Below are positions 33,750 to 42,460 of a stretch of 42,537 nt of DNA, in pieces. Below the pieces are notes generated by a model. It had not been told where the DNA came from. It saw nothing but the letters and a program-made list of their open reading frames with translations, and did no database searches. Numbering within the stretch: the first letter of the stretch is position 1; each line of letters starts with the position of its first letter. The DNA is from an uncultured Desulfobacteraceae bacterium (lineage in GTDB: Bacteria; Desulfobacterota; Desulfobacteria; Desulfobacterales; Desulfatirhabdiaceae): assembly GCA_903953895.1 (NCBI GenBank), contig CAJBLH010000173.1:1-42537 (forward strand), written 5' to 3'. A program made the position numbers and the translations under genes.

Positions 33750-35258
33750 ATGACACAATCCCGAAACCCCCGCATCCTTATCGTAACGCCGGAGGTAACG
33801 TATCTGCCCAACCGCATGGGAAGTCTTGCCTCTTATCTGACGGCCAAAGCAGGCGGCCTGGCCGATGTTTCCGCGGCGCTGGTGAATGCACTGTTTGACC
33901 AGGGCGCCGATGTCCACGTCGCCATGCCCGATTATCGGGCGATTTTCAGCGGGCAGATGGCGCCTTTTCTGTCCAAGGAACTTCAAGCTATTCAGAATAA
34001 AATGCCGGGCGAGCGTATTCATCTGGCGGAAGATCGCGCTTTTTTTTACAAAAACCGGGTCTATTCGGATTACTGGCTGGAAAATATCAAAATGTCGCTA
34101 GCCTTTCAGCGGGAAGTCATCAACAACATCGTTCCCAGGGTTCAGCCCGATCTGATTCACTGCAACGACTGGATGACCGGACTGATTCCAGCCATGTCCA
34201 GAAGAATGGGGATTCCCTGTCTGTTTACGATTCACAACATTCATACGATGAAAACGTATCTATGGCAGATCGAAGATCGGGGAATCGATGCCGCCTATTT
34301 CTGGCAGCACCTGTATTATGATCGCATGGCAATCGAATATGAGGAAACCAGGGATTCCAATGCTGTGGATTTTCTGAGCAGCGGCATTTTTGCCGCCCAT
34401 TTTGTCAATACCGTCAGTCATACCTTCCTGATGGAAATCGTTGATGGACGTCATGGTTTTATTGAAAAATCCATTCAGCAAGAACTGACCAATAAATGGC
34501 ATGCAGAATGCGCTGTCGGGATACTCAATGCACCGGATCCGGCGTTTAATCCCTTGAACGATAAATATCTGACGGCCACTTATGGCCCGGATGACCATGT
34601 CTCAGGGAAAAAACAGAACAAAGTCGCCCTGCAAAAGCTGCTCGGCCTGATCGAGGACGAGAATGCGCCGATGTTTTTCTGGCCATCCCGGCTGGACAGC
34701 ATTCAAAAAGGCTCGCAGCTTCTGGCGGATATTCTCTATTCGGTCATTTCCCGATATTGGAAGAACAATCTGCAGATCGTTTTCGTGGCTAACGGCGATT
34801 ATCAGCAGCATTTCAAGGACATCGCCCTCTACCACGGCATTCAAAACCGGATTGCGATCTGCGATTTCAGTGAAGATCTCGAACACCTGTCATATGGGGC
34901 TTCGGATTTCATTCTGATGCCGTCCCTGTTCGAGCCTTGCGGCTTACCGCAGATGATCGCGCCGATCTATGGATCACTGCCGGTTGCCCATGACACCGGT
35001 GGCATTCACGACACCATTTCCCATCTGGATATGTCTCAACATGCCGGAAACGGCTTTTTATTCAAACATCATAACGCCGCAGGTCTGTCGTGGGCCATCG
35101 ATCAGGCGATGGCTTTTTATCGTCTTTCAGATAAAATCAGACGGAACGAGATTGAGCGTATCATGAAAGAGAGTATTGCCCGCTTCAATCATTCGGTAAC
35201 CGCCGGGCAGTATATCAACCTTTATGAAAAAATGCTCCAGCGGCCGCTGATCAACTAA
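33750..35258 (+). CDS. glgA: Glycogen synthase, GT5
   Basis: A 502-residue bacterial-type glycogen/starch synthase. The N-terminal donor motif, normally KTGGL, appears as KAGGLADV near residue 31, followed by HCNDWMTGLIPAM and FTIHNIHTM. The C-terminal GT-B half has FFWPSRLDSIQKG, DFILMPSLFEPCGLPQMIA (catalytic glutamate region) and DTGGIHDT. It extends alpha-1,4-glucan from ADP- or UDP-glucose. The start at 33750 is supported by AAGGA seven bases upstream; the frame could open at 33711 without support. No glgC (ADP-glucose pyrophosphorylase) or branching enzyme is in the window. It lies downstream of glgP. Confidence 0.93.
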   Translation: MTQSRNPRILIVTPEVTYLPNRMGSLASYLTAKAGGLADVSAALVNALFDQGADVHVAMPDYRAIFSGQMAPFLSKELQAIQNKMPGERIHLAEDRAFFYKNRVYSDYWLENIKMSLAFQREVINNIVPRVQPDLIHCNDWMTGLIPAMSRRMGIPCLFTIHNIHTMKTYLWQIEDRGIDAAYFWQHLYYDRMAIEYEETRDSNAVDFLSSGIFAAHFVNTVSHTFLMEIVDGRHGFIEKSIQQELTNKWHAECAVGILNAPDPAFNPLNDKYLTATYGPDDHVSGKKQNKVALQKLLGLIEDENAPMFFWPSRLDSIQKGSQLLADILYSVISRYWKNNLQIVFVANGDYQQHFKDIALYHGIQNRIAICDFSEDLEHLSYGASDFILMPSLFEPCGLPQMIAPIYGSLPVAHDTGGIHDTISHLDMSQHAGNGFLFKHHNAAGLSWAIDQAMAFYRLSDKIRRNEIERIMKESIARFNHSVTAGQYINLYEKMLQRPLIN

Positions 35259-35309
35259 GCTGATTACTGACATCTGTATTTTCATGGTAAAAAAATGGAG
35301 AATCGATTC

Positions 35310-36920
35310 ATGGCTGAATTTACTTATCAGGAAATGTTTCCTCTTGGTTCCGATCAAACGGAATATCGCATGTTGACATCCGATTTTGTTTCAGTTGCTT
35401 CCTTTGAGAATCAGAGCATCGTCAAGGTCGCGCCCGAGGGGCTGACCCTCCTGGCGGAGCAGGCGTTCAAAGATATTTCTCACCTCTTGAGAAGACCGCA
35501 TCTTGTGCAATTGGTCAAGATATTGAATGATCCCGAAAGCTCCGCCAACGACCGTTATGTGGCCCTGGAGATGCTGAAAAACGCGGCGATCTCCGCCGAA
35601 GGCGAATATCCGATGTGTCAGGACACCGGAACAGCCGTGATCATAGGCAAAAAAGGTCAGCATATCTGGACCGGTTACTCGGATGAGGTGGCTCTGTCCC
35701 AGGGGGTGTTTAATGCCTATATCCGCAACAACCTGAGGTATTCCCAGAATGCGCCGTTGACTCTTTACACGGAAAAAAACACCGGCTGTAATCTGCCGGC
35801 CCAGATCGATATTTTCGCAACCCCCGGGGATGCCTATAAATTTCTCTTTATTGCCAAAGGCGGTGGGTCCGCCAATAAAACCTATCTTTTTCAAGAAACC
35901 AAGGCTGTGCTGGCGCCGGACAAGCTTCCGGAATTTTTAAAGACCAAAATGAAAAGTCTCGGCACGGCTGCCTGCCCACCCTATCATCTGGCAGTTGTCA
36001 TCGGTGGCACGTCGGCGGAAGCCAATCTCAAAACCGTGAAGCTGGCATCGGCAGGATATCTGGATACACTTCCAGAGCAGGGAAATGCGCTGGGCCACGC
36101 TTTTCGGGACAAAGAACTGGAGGCTGTACTCTATAAGATGTCGCGGGAGCTGGGCTTGGGCGCCCAGTTCGGCGGTGTGGCTTTCTGTCATGATGTTCGT
36201 GTGATCCGCATGCCCCGGCACGGAGCGTCCTGCCCCATCGGCATGGGGGTCAGTTGCAGCGCGGACCGCAACATCAAGGCCAGGATCACCCGGGACGGTA
36301 TTTTCCTGGAACGGTTGGAAACCGATCCCGCGCAGTTTCTGCCGGAACCGTCGGATGAAAAGGATGACGCCGTCCATCTTGATCTGAATCGGCCCATGTC
36401 TGAAATCCGGCAGACCCTCAGCCAATATCCCATCGCCACCCGGCTTTTGTTGACCGGAGATATCGTGGTGGGCCGGGACATCGCTCACGCCAAGCTCAAA
36501 GAGCGGCTCGATCGGGGCGAGGATCTGCCTGAATATTTCAAGAATCACATCGTGTATTATGCCGGGCCTGCCAAAACGCCCGAGGGACGGGCATCGGGTT
36601 CCTTCGGCCCGACCACGGCGGGCCGCATGGATTCGTATGTGCCGCTGTTTCAGCAAAGAGGAGGCTCCATGATCATGCTCGCCAAGGGAAACCGCACCCA
36701 GCAGGTGACAGACGCCTGTAAAAAATACGGCGGATTTTATCTTGGCTCCATCGGCGGGCCTGCTGCCCGGCTGGGAAGAGACTGCATTACCCGCATTGAG
36801 ACCCTCGAATATCCGGAACTGGGTATGGAGGCCATTTTCAAGATTTCAGTCAAGGATTTTCCAGCGTTCATCATCGTGGACGACAAGGGAAACGACTTCT
36901 TTTCCCGTCTCATGCAGTAA
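35310..36920 (+). CDS. Class I (Fe-S) fumarate hydratase
   Basis: A 536-residue class I fumarase carrying alpha and beta parts in one chain, close to the length of E. coli Fum[10 protein letters not shown] with Cys103 is a 4Fe-4S ligand; the other ligand cysteines are likely in [14 protein letters not shown] and [19 protein letters not shown]. The beta part has [47 protein letters not shown] (shown in parts in the sequence) and [12 protein letters not shown] near the end. It interconverts fumarate and malate in the central carbon cycle and is oxygen-sensitive, as expected of an anaerobe. The start at 35310 has GGAG nine bases upstream; 35295 is an in-frame alternative. It may also act on tartrate-like substrates. 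Confidence 0.92.
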   Translation: MAEFTYQEMFPLGSDQTEYRMLTSDFVSVASFENQSIVKVAPEGLTLLAEQAFKDISHLLRRPHLVQLVKILNDPESSANDRYVALEMLKNAAISAEGEYPMCQDTGTAVIIGKKGQHIWTGYSDEVALSQGVFNAYIRNNLRYSQNAPLTLYTEKNTGCNLPAQIDIFATPGDAYKFLFIAKGGGSANKTYLFQETKAVLAPDKLPEFLKTKMKSLGTAACPPYHLAVVIGGTSAEANLKTVKLASAGYLDTLPEQGNALGHAFRDKELEAVLYKMSRELGLGAQFGGVAFCHDVRVIRMPRHGASCPIGMGVSCSADRNIKARITRDGIFLERLETDPAQFLPEPSDEKDDAVHLDLNRPMSEIRQTLSQYPIATRLLLTGDIVVGRDIAHAKLKERLDRGEDLPEYFKNHIVYYAGPAKTPEGRASGSFGPTTAGRMDSYVPLFQQRGGSMIMLAKGNRTQQVTDACKKYGGFYLGSIGGPAARLGRDCITRIETLEYPELGMEAIFKISVKDFPAFIIVDDKGNDFFSRLMQ

Positions 36921-37383
36921 CCCGTAATGCGCCTGGGTCTTTGGCCACCCACACCGCAACACTGCTTTCCTGAAGGGCAATCAACGTGTTCAGGATATAA
37001 TATCTGATAAACACACCACAACATTCCAAGGGGGCGCCAGCATCAACGCGAGTTGGATGAGTTCTATGTCTTGCATGACTCAAAACTAATGTGATTACTA
37101 TGAAATATCAACTCAAGCACTGACTACAGTTTCAATGCCCCGATGGTGTTCGTCAACGGGACTTATGGCGGCTTCTGATTCATCGATCTGAGACCACGGG
37201 GGCGAAAAATCTTTCGCCCCCGTATCTGCACTGGTTCAGTTGAAAGGGATACCATTTTATGATTGCATAACATTCTAAAATTGTTGCATAGAGTTCTCTT
37301 CGTTTTTATATCTGGAGCCATGAACGATGGAAACATGCGTAAAAATCACCGCCGGCTACTGAATAAGAAAACAGGAGGAATTA
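36921..37383. other. Intergenic region after fumarase
   Basis: About 460 bases with no gene I can support. It contains a perfect hairpin at 37198-37221 and an AT-rich stretch near 37255-37320 that probably carries the promoter for the following kinase. A minus-strand open frame at 36737-37024 is antisense to the fumarase end and looks like a shadow. Confidence 0.5.
37198..37221. terminator. Perfect GC-rich hairpin, terminator-like
   Basis: GGGGGCGAAA (37198-37207) pairs perfectly with TTTCGCCCCC (37212-37221) around a four-base loop AATC. There is no T-tract after it, so it is not a textbook Rho-independent terminator. It lies 278 bases after the fumarase stop and could mark the transcript end or protect a 3' end. 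Confidence 0.45.
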
Positions 37384-38685
37384 ATGAATGAGAAAAGTCA
37401 TCCATCTACAACAGCAAGCATCCTGATTGTCGACGATCGGGAAGAAAATCTTCTGGCGCTGGAAAACTGGCTGGAGAATCCCGGGCTGAAAATCGTCAGG
37501 GCGACTTCTGGCAACGAGGCGCTGGGACTGATGCTCGAGGAAGATTTTGCTCTAGTGCTGCTGGATGTTCAGATGCCGGGGATAGATGGATTTGAAACAG
37601 CCGAACTGATGCGCTTGAGTGAGAAAACTAAAAACATCCCTATCATTTTCGTCACAGCTATCAATAAAGAGCTGCAATCCGTTTTCAAAGGGTACACGGC
37701 AGGAGCCGTGGATTACCTGTCCAAACCCCTGGATCCGGATATTCTGAAAGCAAAAGTGGGCGTTTTCCTTCAACTGTATCTGCACAAACGGTCACTTGTC
37801 GAGATGCAGGCAAAACTGGTGGAGAAGAATATCATACTGGAGCGCCAGATAAATGAAATCAAGGAAAAGACCGAGCAGTTACGGGAAAAGGATCTTCAGC
37901 TCCTAGAGATGGACCGCATCACCGGCATAGGCACCTTGGCGGCCGGTATCGCCCATGAAATCAACAATCCCCTGGGCTTTCTGAAAAGTACGCTTGGCAC
38001 ATTAAATAAAAATATGCAAAAGATGCGTGACGCCCTGAGATACTGGGATAGCAAGCCGGCAACTGAGCCACTCATGCAAGGGTACCTGGAACATGTTGCG
38101 GCGATCAGCCTACACCGGGTTGTTAACTCCATGGACGAAAAATTTAACCGGGCCGGCAGGGGCCTGATGCGTATCACGGATATTGTGGACAACCTGAAGC
38201 ATTTTTCCGGGATCGACATGGAGCCACTGACCAAAATAGATATCAATAAAAACATAGCTGAAGTTTTGAAGGTTGTGTTCAACCAGGAGGAGAAAAAGAT
38301 CGAGATTATTACGCAGCTCCAGGATGAGCTTCCCCTGGTTGAGTGCGTCCCCTATGAAATAAACCAGTGCCTGCTGCAACTGCTGAAAAACGCCATCGAT
38401 TCCCTGGAAAACGAAGGCACGATTAAAATAACATCTGAATGGCATTGTGAAAACGCACGGATTGTTATTCGGATAGTTGACAGCGGTCGGGGGATGTCTC
38501 CGGAAGTGCTGCGGCAGGCGTTCAATCCATTTTTCACCACCAAGCCGGTCGGCTCCGGAACGGGCGTGGGGCTATCGCTGACCGAAAGGATCATCAAGCG
38601 CTACTGTGGCATGGTTCAGCTTGAAAGCTCAGTCGGCCGGGGCACTACGGCTACCATAAAACTGCCGGTATGTCTGCTGAAATAG
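37384..38685 (+). CDS. Receiver-first histidine kinase (REC-coiled coil-HisKA-HATPase)
   Basis: A 433-residue cytoplasmic signalling protein. The N-terminal receiver has VDDREEN and phospho-acceptor Asp61 in VLLDVQMPG, with the switch threonine in FVTA and lysine in LSKPLDP. A charged coiled coil (about 140-180, LVEKNIILERQINEIKEKTE) links to HisKA with GIAHEINNPLGF (His191). The HATPase has LLKNAIDSLENEG, VDSGRGMSP and GTGVGLSLTERI. No membrane helix is present, so the input is probably phosphotransfer to the receiver from another kinase. AGGAGG lies five bases before the ATG. The gene stands alone with wide gaps on both sides. Confidence 0.92.
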   Translation: MNEKSHPSTTASILIVDDREENLLALENWLENPGLKIVRATSGNEALGLMLEEDFALVLLDVQMPGIDGFETAELMRLSEKTKNIPIIFVTAINKELQSVFKGYTAGAVDYLSKPLDPDILKAKVGVFLQLYLHKRSLVEMQAKLVEKNIILERQINEIKEKTEQLREKDLQLLEMDRITGIGTLAAGIAHEINNPLGFLKSTLGTLNKNMQKMRDALRYWDSKPATEPLMQGYLEHVAAISLHRVVNSMDEKFNRAGRGLMRITDIVDNLKHFSGIDMEPLTKIDINKNIAEVLKVVFNQEEKKIEIITQLQDELPLVECVPYEINQCLLQLLKNAIDSLENEGTIKITSEWHCENARIVIRIVDSGRGMSPEVLRQAFNPFFTTKPVGSGTGVGLSLTERIIKRYCGMVQLESSVGRGTTATIKLPVCLLK

Positions 38686-38765
38686 GGAGCTGGGGCAGGT
38701 TGCAGGAGTTTCTACCTGCCTAAAAGGCAACAGGATGGAGGCGGGCTTCACCCTCGTGGCAGTCC

Positions 38766-38786
38766 ATTAAACTGATAAAGTTTAAT
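38766..38786. repeat. Perfect AT-rich inverted repeat
   Basis: ATTAAACT (38766-38773) and AGTTTAAT (38779-38786) are perfect inverted copies around GATAA. It could be a regulator-binding palindrome or a weak hairpin; nothing in the sequence decides between them. Confidence 0.4.
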
Positions 38787-38973
38787 CGGAAATCCGGTTT
38801 GAAGTTGAAAGAAATTTCAGGGAGTGCGGCATAGAACTAGGGTCTTGCACTTAACTATCTATCATTACAAAGAATTTATTCGCAAGCCGGCGAATTTCTT
38901 ACGAAGCCGCCCATATTGGGAACATCAACCTGTCTCCTGGGATGGTTCAAAATACTTCGCACACTTATCAGGG

Positions 38974-38997
38974 GGGGTGTCGGCCGGGCGACACCCC
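38974..38997. terminator. GC-rich hairpin next to the PIN gene, possible terminator
   Basis: GGGGTGTCG (38974-38982) pairs with CGACACCCC (38989-38997) around GCCGGG. It is followed on the plus strand by TTATCTAATTAAAATTA rather than a clean T-tract. It sits immediately downstream of the minus-strand PIN gene stop (39002), so it may end that transcript. Confidence 0.4.
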
Positions 38998-39001
38998 TTA
39001 T

Positions 39002-39301
39002 CTAATTAAAATTATAAGTGAATAAGTGTGTGTCTGAAAAGTTTTGTGTCGCCGCTGCTGACACACTTTGTGCGGATAAAAAGACAATTTTGATCATCAA
39101 CTGTTCGTTCCAGAAAACTCTAAACGGTATCGGAAGAGCATACTTTCCCAAGCTGATATTAATTGCAATCTCCCAGAGGCTTGCAGGGCTGACAAAAATT
39201 GACTCCTCCTGAATAACGATATGTTCACGTGCATTTTCGCTCAATCGGGGATCGTCCAGTAAAAACCAGAGCAGTGTATGGGTGTCCAATAACAGACTCA
39301 T
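39002..39301 (-). CDS. PIN-domain toxin (VapC family), C-terminally altered
   Basis: A 99-residue PIN-domain protein. The N-terminal two thirds are a good match to type II VapC toxins: LLLDTHTLLWFLLDDPRLS with catalytic Asp6 and FVSPASLWEIAINISLGK with Glu43. After FLSAQ the sequence becomes SVSAAATQNFSDTHLFTYNFN and stops, where normal VapC proteins (about 125-130 residues) carry the DPFDR and SSD motifs supplying the remaining catalytic aspartates. It is therefore probably an inactivated or partly deleted ribonuclease. No antitoxin gene is visible upstream on the same strand; the space before it holds an unrelated plus-strand open frame. GTTGAG lies upstream of the ATG as a weak ribosome site. 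Confidence 0.75.
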   Translation of the reverse strand: MSLLLDTHTLLWFLLDDPRLSENAREHIVIQEESIFVSPASLWEIAINISLGKYALPIPFRVFWNEQLMIKIVFLSAQSVSAAATQNFSDTHLFTYNFN

Positions 39302-39694
39302 AATCTCAACAAGCTATCAACCACCACGATCAGGGTAAAACAGCTTCTTGCCGCTCTCCCGTATTCGGAGGATTTTCTCGTCAGACTGGAACAAAGACGA
39401 TCCGCTGTAGAGAAGGAACTGGGTGTTTTATGGAAAGCCTATTTTTTTGAACCGTTACCCAAGCACTTTTTCACTTCAGAACCATGGCAGATGGCTTGTC
39501 TATGGGCGAAAGCGTGGCTGAAATTTGCGCCACTGTATGGATTGTCACCATCAGAAGACCAACAAAGCGCATACAAGGATTTTACCGTCAAGATCATATT
39601 GTCCTGGCTTCTGGTGCGAACAGTTTCAGTTCGGATCGTATCAGTCATTTTCGGATATCAGTCTATTCACATAAGCAATAATATCCCCTCTATG
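39293..39694 (+). pseudogene. Coding-like remnant without start codon, function unknown
   Basis: From the stop at 39290-39292 the plus strand stays open in one frame for more than 600 bases (to 39955; the part after 39694 is antisense to the phosphoesterase gene). The translation looks like genuine protein in its first 100 residues, with VKQLLAALPYSEDFLVRLEQ, AVEKELGVLWKAYFFEP and EPWQMACLWAKAWLKFAPLY. It is amphipathic and rich in Trp, Leu and Glu. No ATG, GTG or TTG occurs before the ATG at 39491, so the 5' end appears to be lost, perhaps when the PIN gene was placed here. I do not recognise the family. Confidence 0.4.
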
Positions 39695-41755
39695 CTACCG
39701 GGAATTTGTTATCGGCGATCCAGAATTGGCTATCTTCGCCTGCATCTCGGGAGTCAATTGCTTGACAAGCTCTGCATTGACGGCATGAGACGTGGTATCT
39801 TGAAAGCTGGAGAGGCCGCTGCTTATCCTTGCAATTCCGATTGCATACGAAAGCGATCGTTCCGCGAGCGACCCGTCCCTGACCGCGGGATCGATATCTA
39901 TCGCAAGTATCGAAATGGTATTGTCGCTGTTGCGGACGATATCAACCGTGCGTAACTGCTTGGGGAAATCCCTGAGAGATGCGGTTTCAATTTCCCAGAA
40001 GCCTTTTTCAGGATGGGTGGCGTCGGGTGAAGGTTGTGCCGTAATAGTGTTCAGGTGGCGATGTCCCGCGATCCACAGGATGAGATTCGGATAGTTGTGA
40101 AGCGTAGCGAGTAGTTCATTATCTGATTTAATGGAATGGGGGTCGCGGGCTGGAGGCGTGTATGGGTCGGTGGTGGCAGGTACGTAGAACATCGGTGTGG
40201 GTGTCGGGTTCGTGAGACTTGTTTGAGGTGCGATCGGTACATGTGCTGCGATGATCATAAGCATGCCATCGGTCTGACCTCTATCGAGTTCACTGACAAG
40301 CCAGTTGTACCTTTCCTGGTCGATACACCCCATCCCATCATAAGGGAATTCCGCATTGGGATTTGCCTTGCACGTATCGTCGAGTGCAAGGACCCGGATC
40401 GGTATATTCGTCTTCGGCTCGAAGGTATAGCAGGCAAAGTCCTTATCGATGTTGTTCTGCGTGAATCCGTGACCCACCGGGCTGGACGTGGTATTGAAGA
40501 ATTCTTTCATCCAATTCAAGGTCGATGAGCCCGTTACAGTGTTGTCCACGACATTTATGGTGCTTAGCGAACGGCGGTCCGGATCGGCGACAACTTTGGG
40601 GGGTGTCGCGAAGAACGCTTCCGGCCCCGCGCCCCTGATGTTCCCGTCTGGTGTCGTTCCATCGACCACCCCCATATAATAACCGTGAATTTCAGGACTC
40701 GGGGATGTGAAATCAAGGCCGAAGTTGAAGATCGTATCACCGATATGGAGACTTCGGGTGTAATCGCTCTCACGATAAATGCCCGTTAAATACTGGTCGT
40801 GGTTACCGACAACCTGATACCATGGGATCGATTTGTTGAGTCCGGCCGCTTTGTAGGGTTTCTGATAGTTGATACTGCTCGCTCCGAGGTGATCGCCCGA
40901 ACTGGGGGTGATTTCCTTGCCATCCAGAACATCGATAAACCATCTCAGTTCGTTGTACTGCGTGTTATTGCAAGCATCTCCCAGAGAGATGCCGAAATCA
41001 AACGATGTTTCATTATGGAGGGCATTGACTGTCTGGATAGCGGCATCGAAGAACTGGGTTGTATAGGAAATAATCGGTGAATACGCGCCAAATGAGAGAC
41101 CGCCGGCGCCAAATGGCGCGATCAAACCGCTGTAAATCACCTGGACAGGAGATTCTTTGTCGGTGATATGAATGTCGGTTATGGTAAAGAAATTCAAAAG
41201 ACGGCCCGCATTCGTGGCAGATGCACTCTGGTAACCGACTGGCATGATATCGGTCCGCTTGTCCAAAGTCAGTCCGGGTCCTTCCTGCCATGCACTATAA
41301 CCGAAAACATCGTAAAGAGAAATATCCGCCGGGGAAATCTGCGGCGTGGTCAGAGATAATGCAACTGGGGAAACCGTTTTCTGGACGGTCGTGAAAACAT
41401 CCGCCGCGATGGGGTATGTTCCGATGATAATCGAAACGATGTTGGAGAACTCGCTGACGCCGGAATTATCGCGGGACTGGACCGCCGCATAAAAGGCGGA
41501 GCCGGCCGGCAGTTCGCCCGACACGCTTTTTTGAGTTCCCATATCCACGCTCACGATGGATGCCGGATCCGTAAATGGCATTGGGGCGAACGTCAGCGTG
41601 TAACCCGTTGCGCCGGCGACTTCAGTCCACGATAGGTATACCCAGCTCCCATTTGTGACGCTTAACACCGGAGGCTGCGGCTGAGCCATTGCCGAACCTG
41701 ATATCAAAAGCAACAAAGCACAGACCATTACAACAAAGCATTTATTAAATTTCAT
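39695..41755 (-). CDS. Secreted metallophosphoesterase with N-terminal fibronectin-like domain
   Basis: A 686-residue secreted protein. The start at 41755 has GGAG six bases upstream and gives the signal peptide MKFNKCFVVMVCALLLLISG ending at AMA-QP. Residues 28-110 look like a fibronectin type III-like domain (SWVYLSWTEVAGATGYTLTF). The calcineurin-like catalytic domain has all main metal motifs: TDIHITD (Asp194, His196), SLGDACNN (Asp260), GNHD (Asn318-Asp320), AAHVPI and GHRHLN. It resembles the TIGR03768 group of long bacterial metallophosphoesterases of unknown substrate. A TTGACA at 41827-41822 on the minus strand may be its -35. It should act on a phosphate ester in the periplasm or outside the cell. 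Confidence 0.88.
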   Translation of the reverse strand: MKFNKCFVVMVCALLLLISGSAMAQPQPPVLSVTNGSWVYLSWTEVAGATGYTLTFAPMPFTDPASIVSVDMGTQKSVSGELPAGSAFYAAVQSRDNSGVSEFSNIVSIIIGTYPIAADVFTTVQKTVSPVALSLTTPQISPADISLYDVFGYSAWQEGPGLTLDKRTDIMPVGYQSASATNAGRLLNFFTITDIHITDKESPVQVIYSGLIAPFGAGGLSFGAYSPIISYTTQFFDAAIQTVNALHNETSFDFGISLGDACNNTQYNELRWFIDVLDGKEITPSSGDHLGASSINYQKPYKAAGLNKSIPWYQVVGNHDQYLTGIYRESDYTRSLHIGDTIFNFGLDFTSPSPEIHGYYMGVVDGTTPDGNIRGAGPEAFFATPPKVVADPDRRSLSTINVVDNTVTGSSTLNWMKEFFNTTSSPVGHGFTQNNIDKDFACYTFEPKTNIPIRVLALDDTCKANPNAEFPYDGMGCIDQERYNWLVSELDRGQTDGMLMIIAAHVPIAPQTSLTNPTPTPMFYVPATTDPYTPPARDPHSIKSDNELLATLHNYPNLILWIAGHRHLNTITAQPSPDATHPEKGFWEIETASLRDFPKQLRTVDIVRNSDNTISILAIDIDPAVRDGSLAERSLSYAIGIARISSGLSSFQDTTSHAVNAELVKQLTPEMQAKIANSGSPITNSR

Positions 41756-41960
41756 ACCATCTCCCTTGTTTTGGATGCTAAGATGCATCCCGGAAATACA
41801 ATGTTCACAATATGCTTGAAATGTCAACGGAATTTAGATGAACGACATTCATTCACGGGTATTGGCTGAAGTTATGGAACCAATTTGCTCTTGACCATAT
41901 TCCGAGGCTCTGCTATTCAGAAAGCTTCAGAAATCAGTTTGTTATCATATTTGGGAGGTG

Positions 41961-42449
41961 ATGGTGAAAAGCATTCTGGATTCCTGCATACCCCGAGATG
42001 ACATTCTCAAAGGAACATTCAACCCGGAAATATTTACAGCATCGTTGGGAGCGGTAATCAAGGGTTACCTTGAAGCAGGATCAGGATTGCATTCGGTTTA
42101 CAGCAATGCAGAAAATTTTTTCCGGAACGCAACTTACCCGTCCCAGGGGCTGAGAACGGTTGTTCAGGAAGTATTTTTACGGCTGTCCGGCAACAACACG
42201 GTACCGGCCATCCACCGACTAGAAACCGGATTTGGTGGCGGAAAGACCCATACACTCACCGCCTGTACTCATATTGGATTCAGGGGCAATGAATTCCGGA
42301 AAGCCTTAAAGCTTCCGGTGAGTTGTTTGAGGTGCTGGATGGGCTTTCCGGAAAACGCAACAGGATCCGTTCTGGCGGATAGGAATACATAATGGAAACT
42401 CAGTCTCTAATTTTTGGCCTGAAATAGCCATATGGCGACACGGAAACTG
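41961..42449 (+). pseudogene. Collapsed DUF499 (anti-phage-associated ATPase) gene
   Basis: The first 115 or so residues are a strong DUF499 match: SILDSCIPRDDILKGTFNPE, FFRNATYPSQGLR, VPAIHRLETGFGGGKTHTL (Walker A in GGGKT) and ACTHIGFRGNE. DUF499 proteins are normally around 1000 residues and accompany DUF1156 methylase-like proteins in defence islands. Here the frame departs from the family after GNEF and stops at 42390-42392. A further scrap in another frame, FWPEIAIWRHGN (ending 42449), resembles the next conserved block (LWGEIAWQLGG-like). The gene has thus lost most of its length through a deletion and frame changes. The start is ATG 41961 or GTG 41964, the latter five bases after GGGAGG. 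Confidence 0.75.
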
Positions 42450-42460
42450 ATGGAGGCTCC

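Larger units (their letters stand above)
38686..39001. other. Intergenic region with several hairpins
   Basis: About 315 bases without a supportable gene. A 7-bp stem (GGCAGGT at 38694-38700 with ACCTGCC at 38714-38720) lies just after the kinase stop. An AT-rich palindrome is at 38766-38786 and a GC-rich hairpin at 38974-38997. A 61-codon plus-strand frame at 38824-39009 has no features. The region marks the change from core genes to accessory DNA. Confidence 0.5.

Noticed and set aside
35937-36656. 239-codon minus-strand open frame
   Set aside because: Antisense shadow of the class I fumarase gene with low-complexity, Arg/Gly-rich translation.
37320-37383. Promoter with TTGCAT and TATATC before the REC-kinase gene
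   Set aside because: The -35 matches only three of six positions, so it is too weak to list as a feature.
38824-39009. 61-codon plus-strand frame
   Set aside because: Crosses a GC-rich hairpin and has no coding features.
39439-39648. 69-codon minus-strand frame that might be an antitoxin for the PIN gene
   Set aside because: The translation has no antitoxin-like DNA-binding pattern and is more than 130 bases from the PIN start; the opposite strand looks more coding-like.
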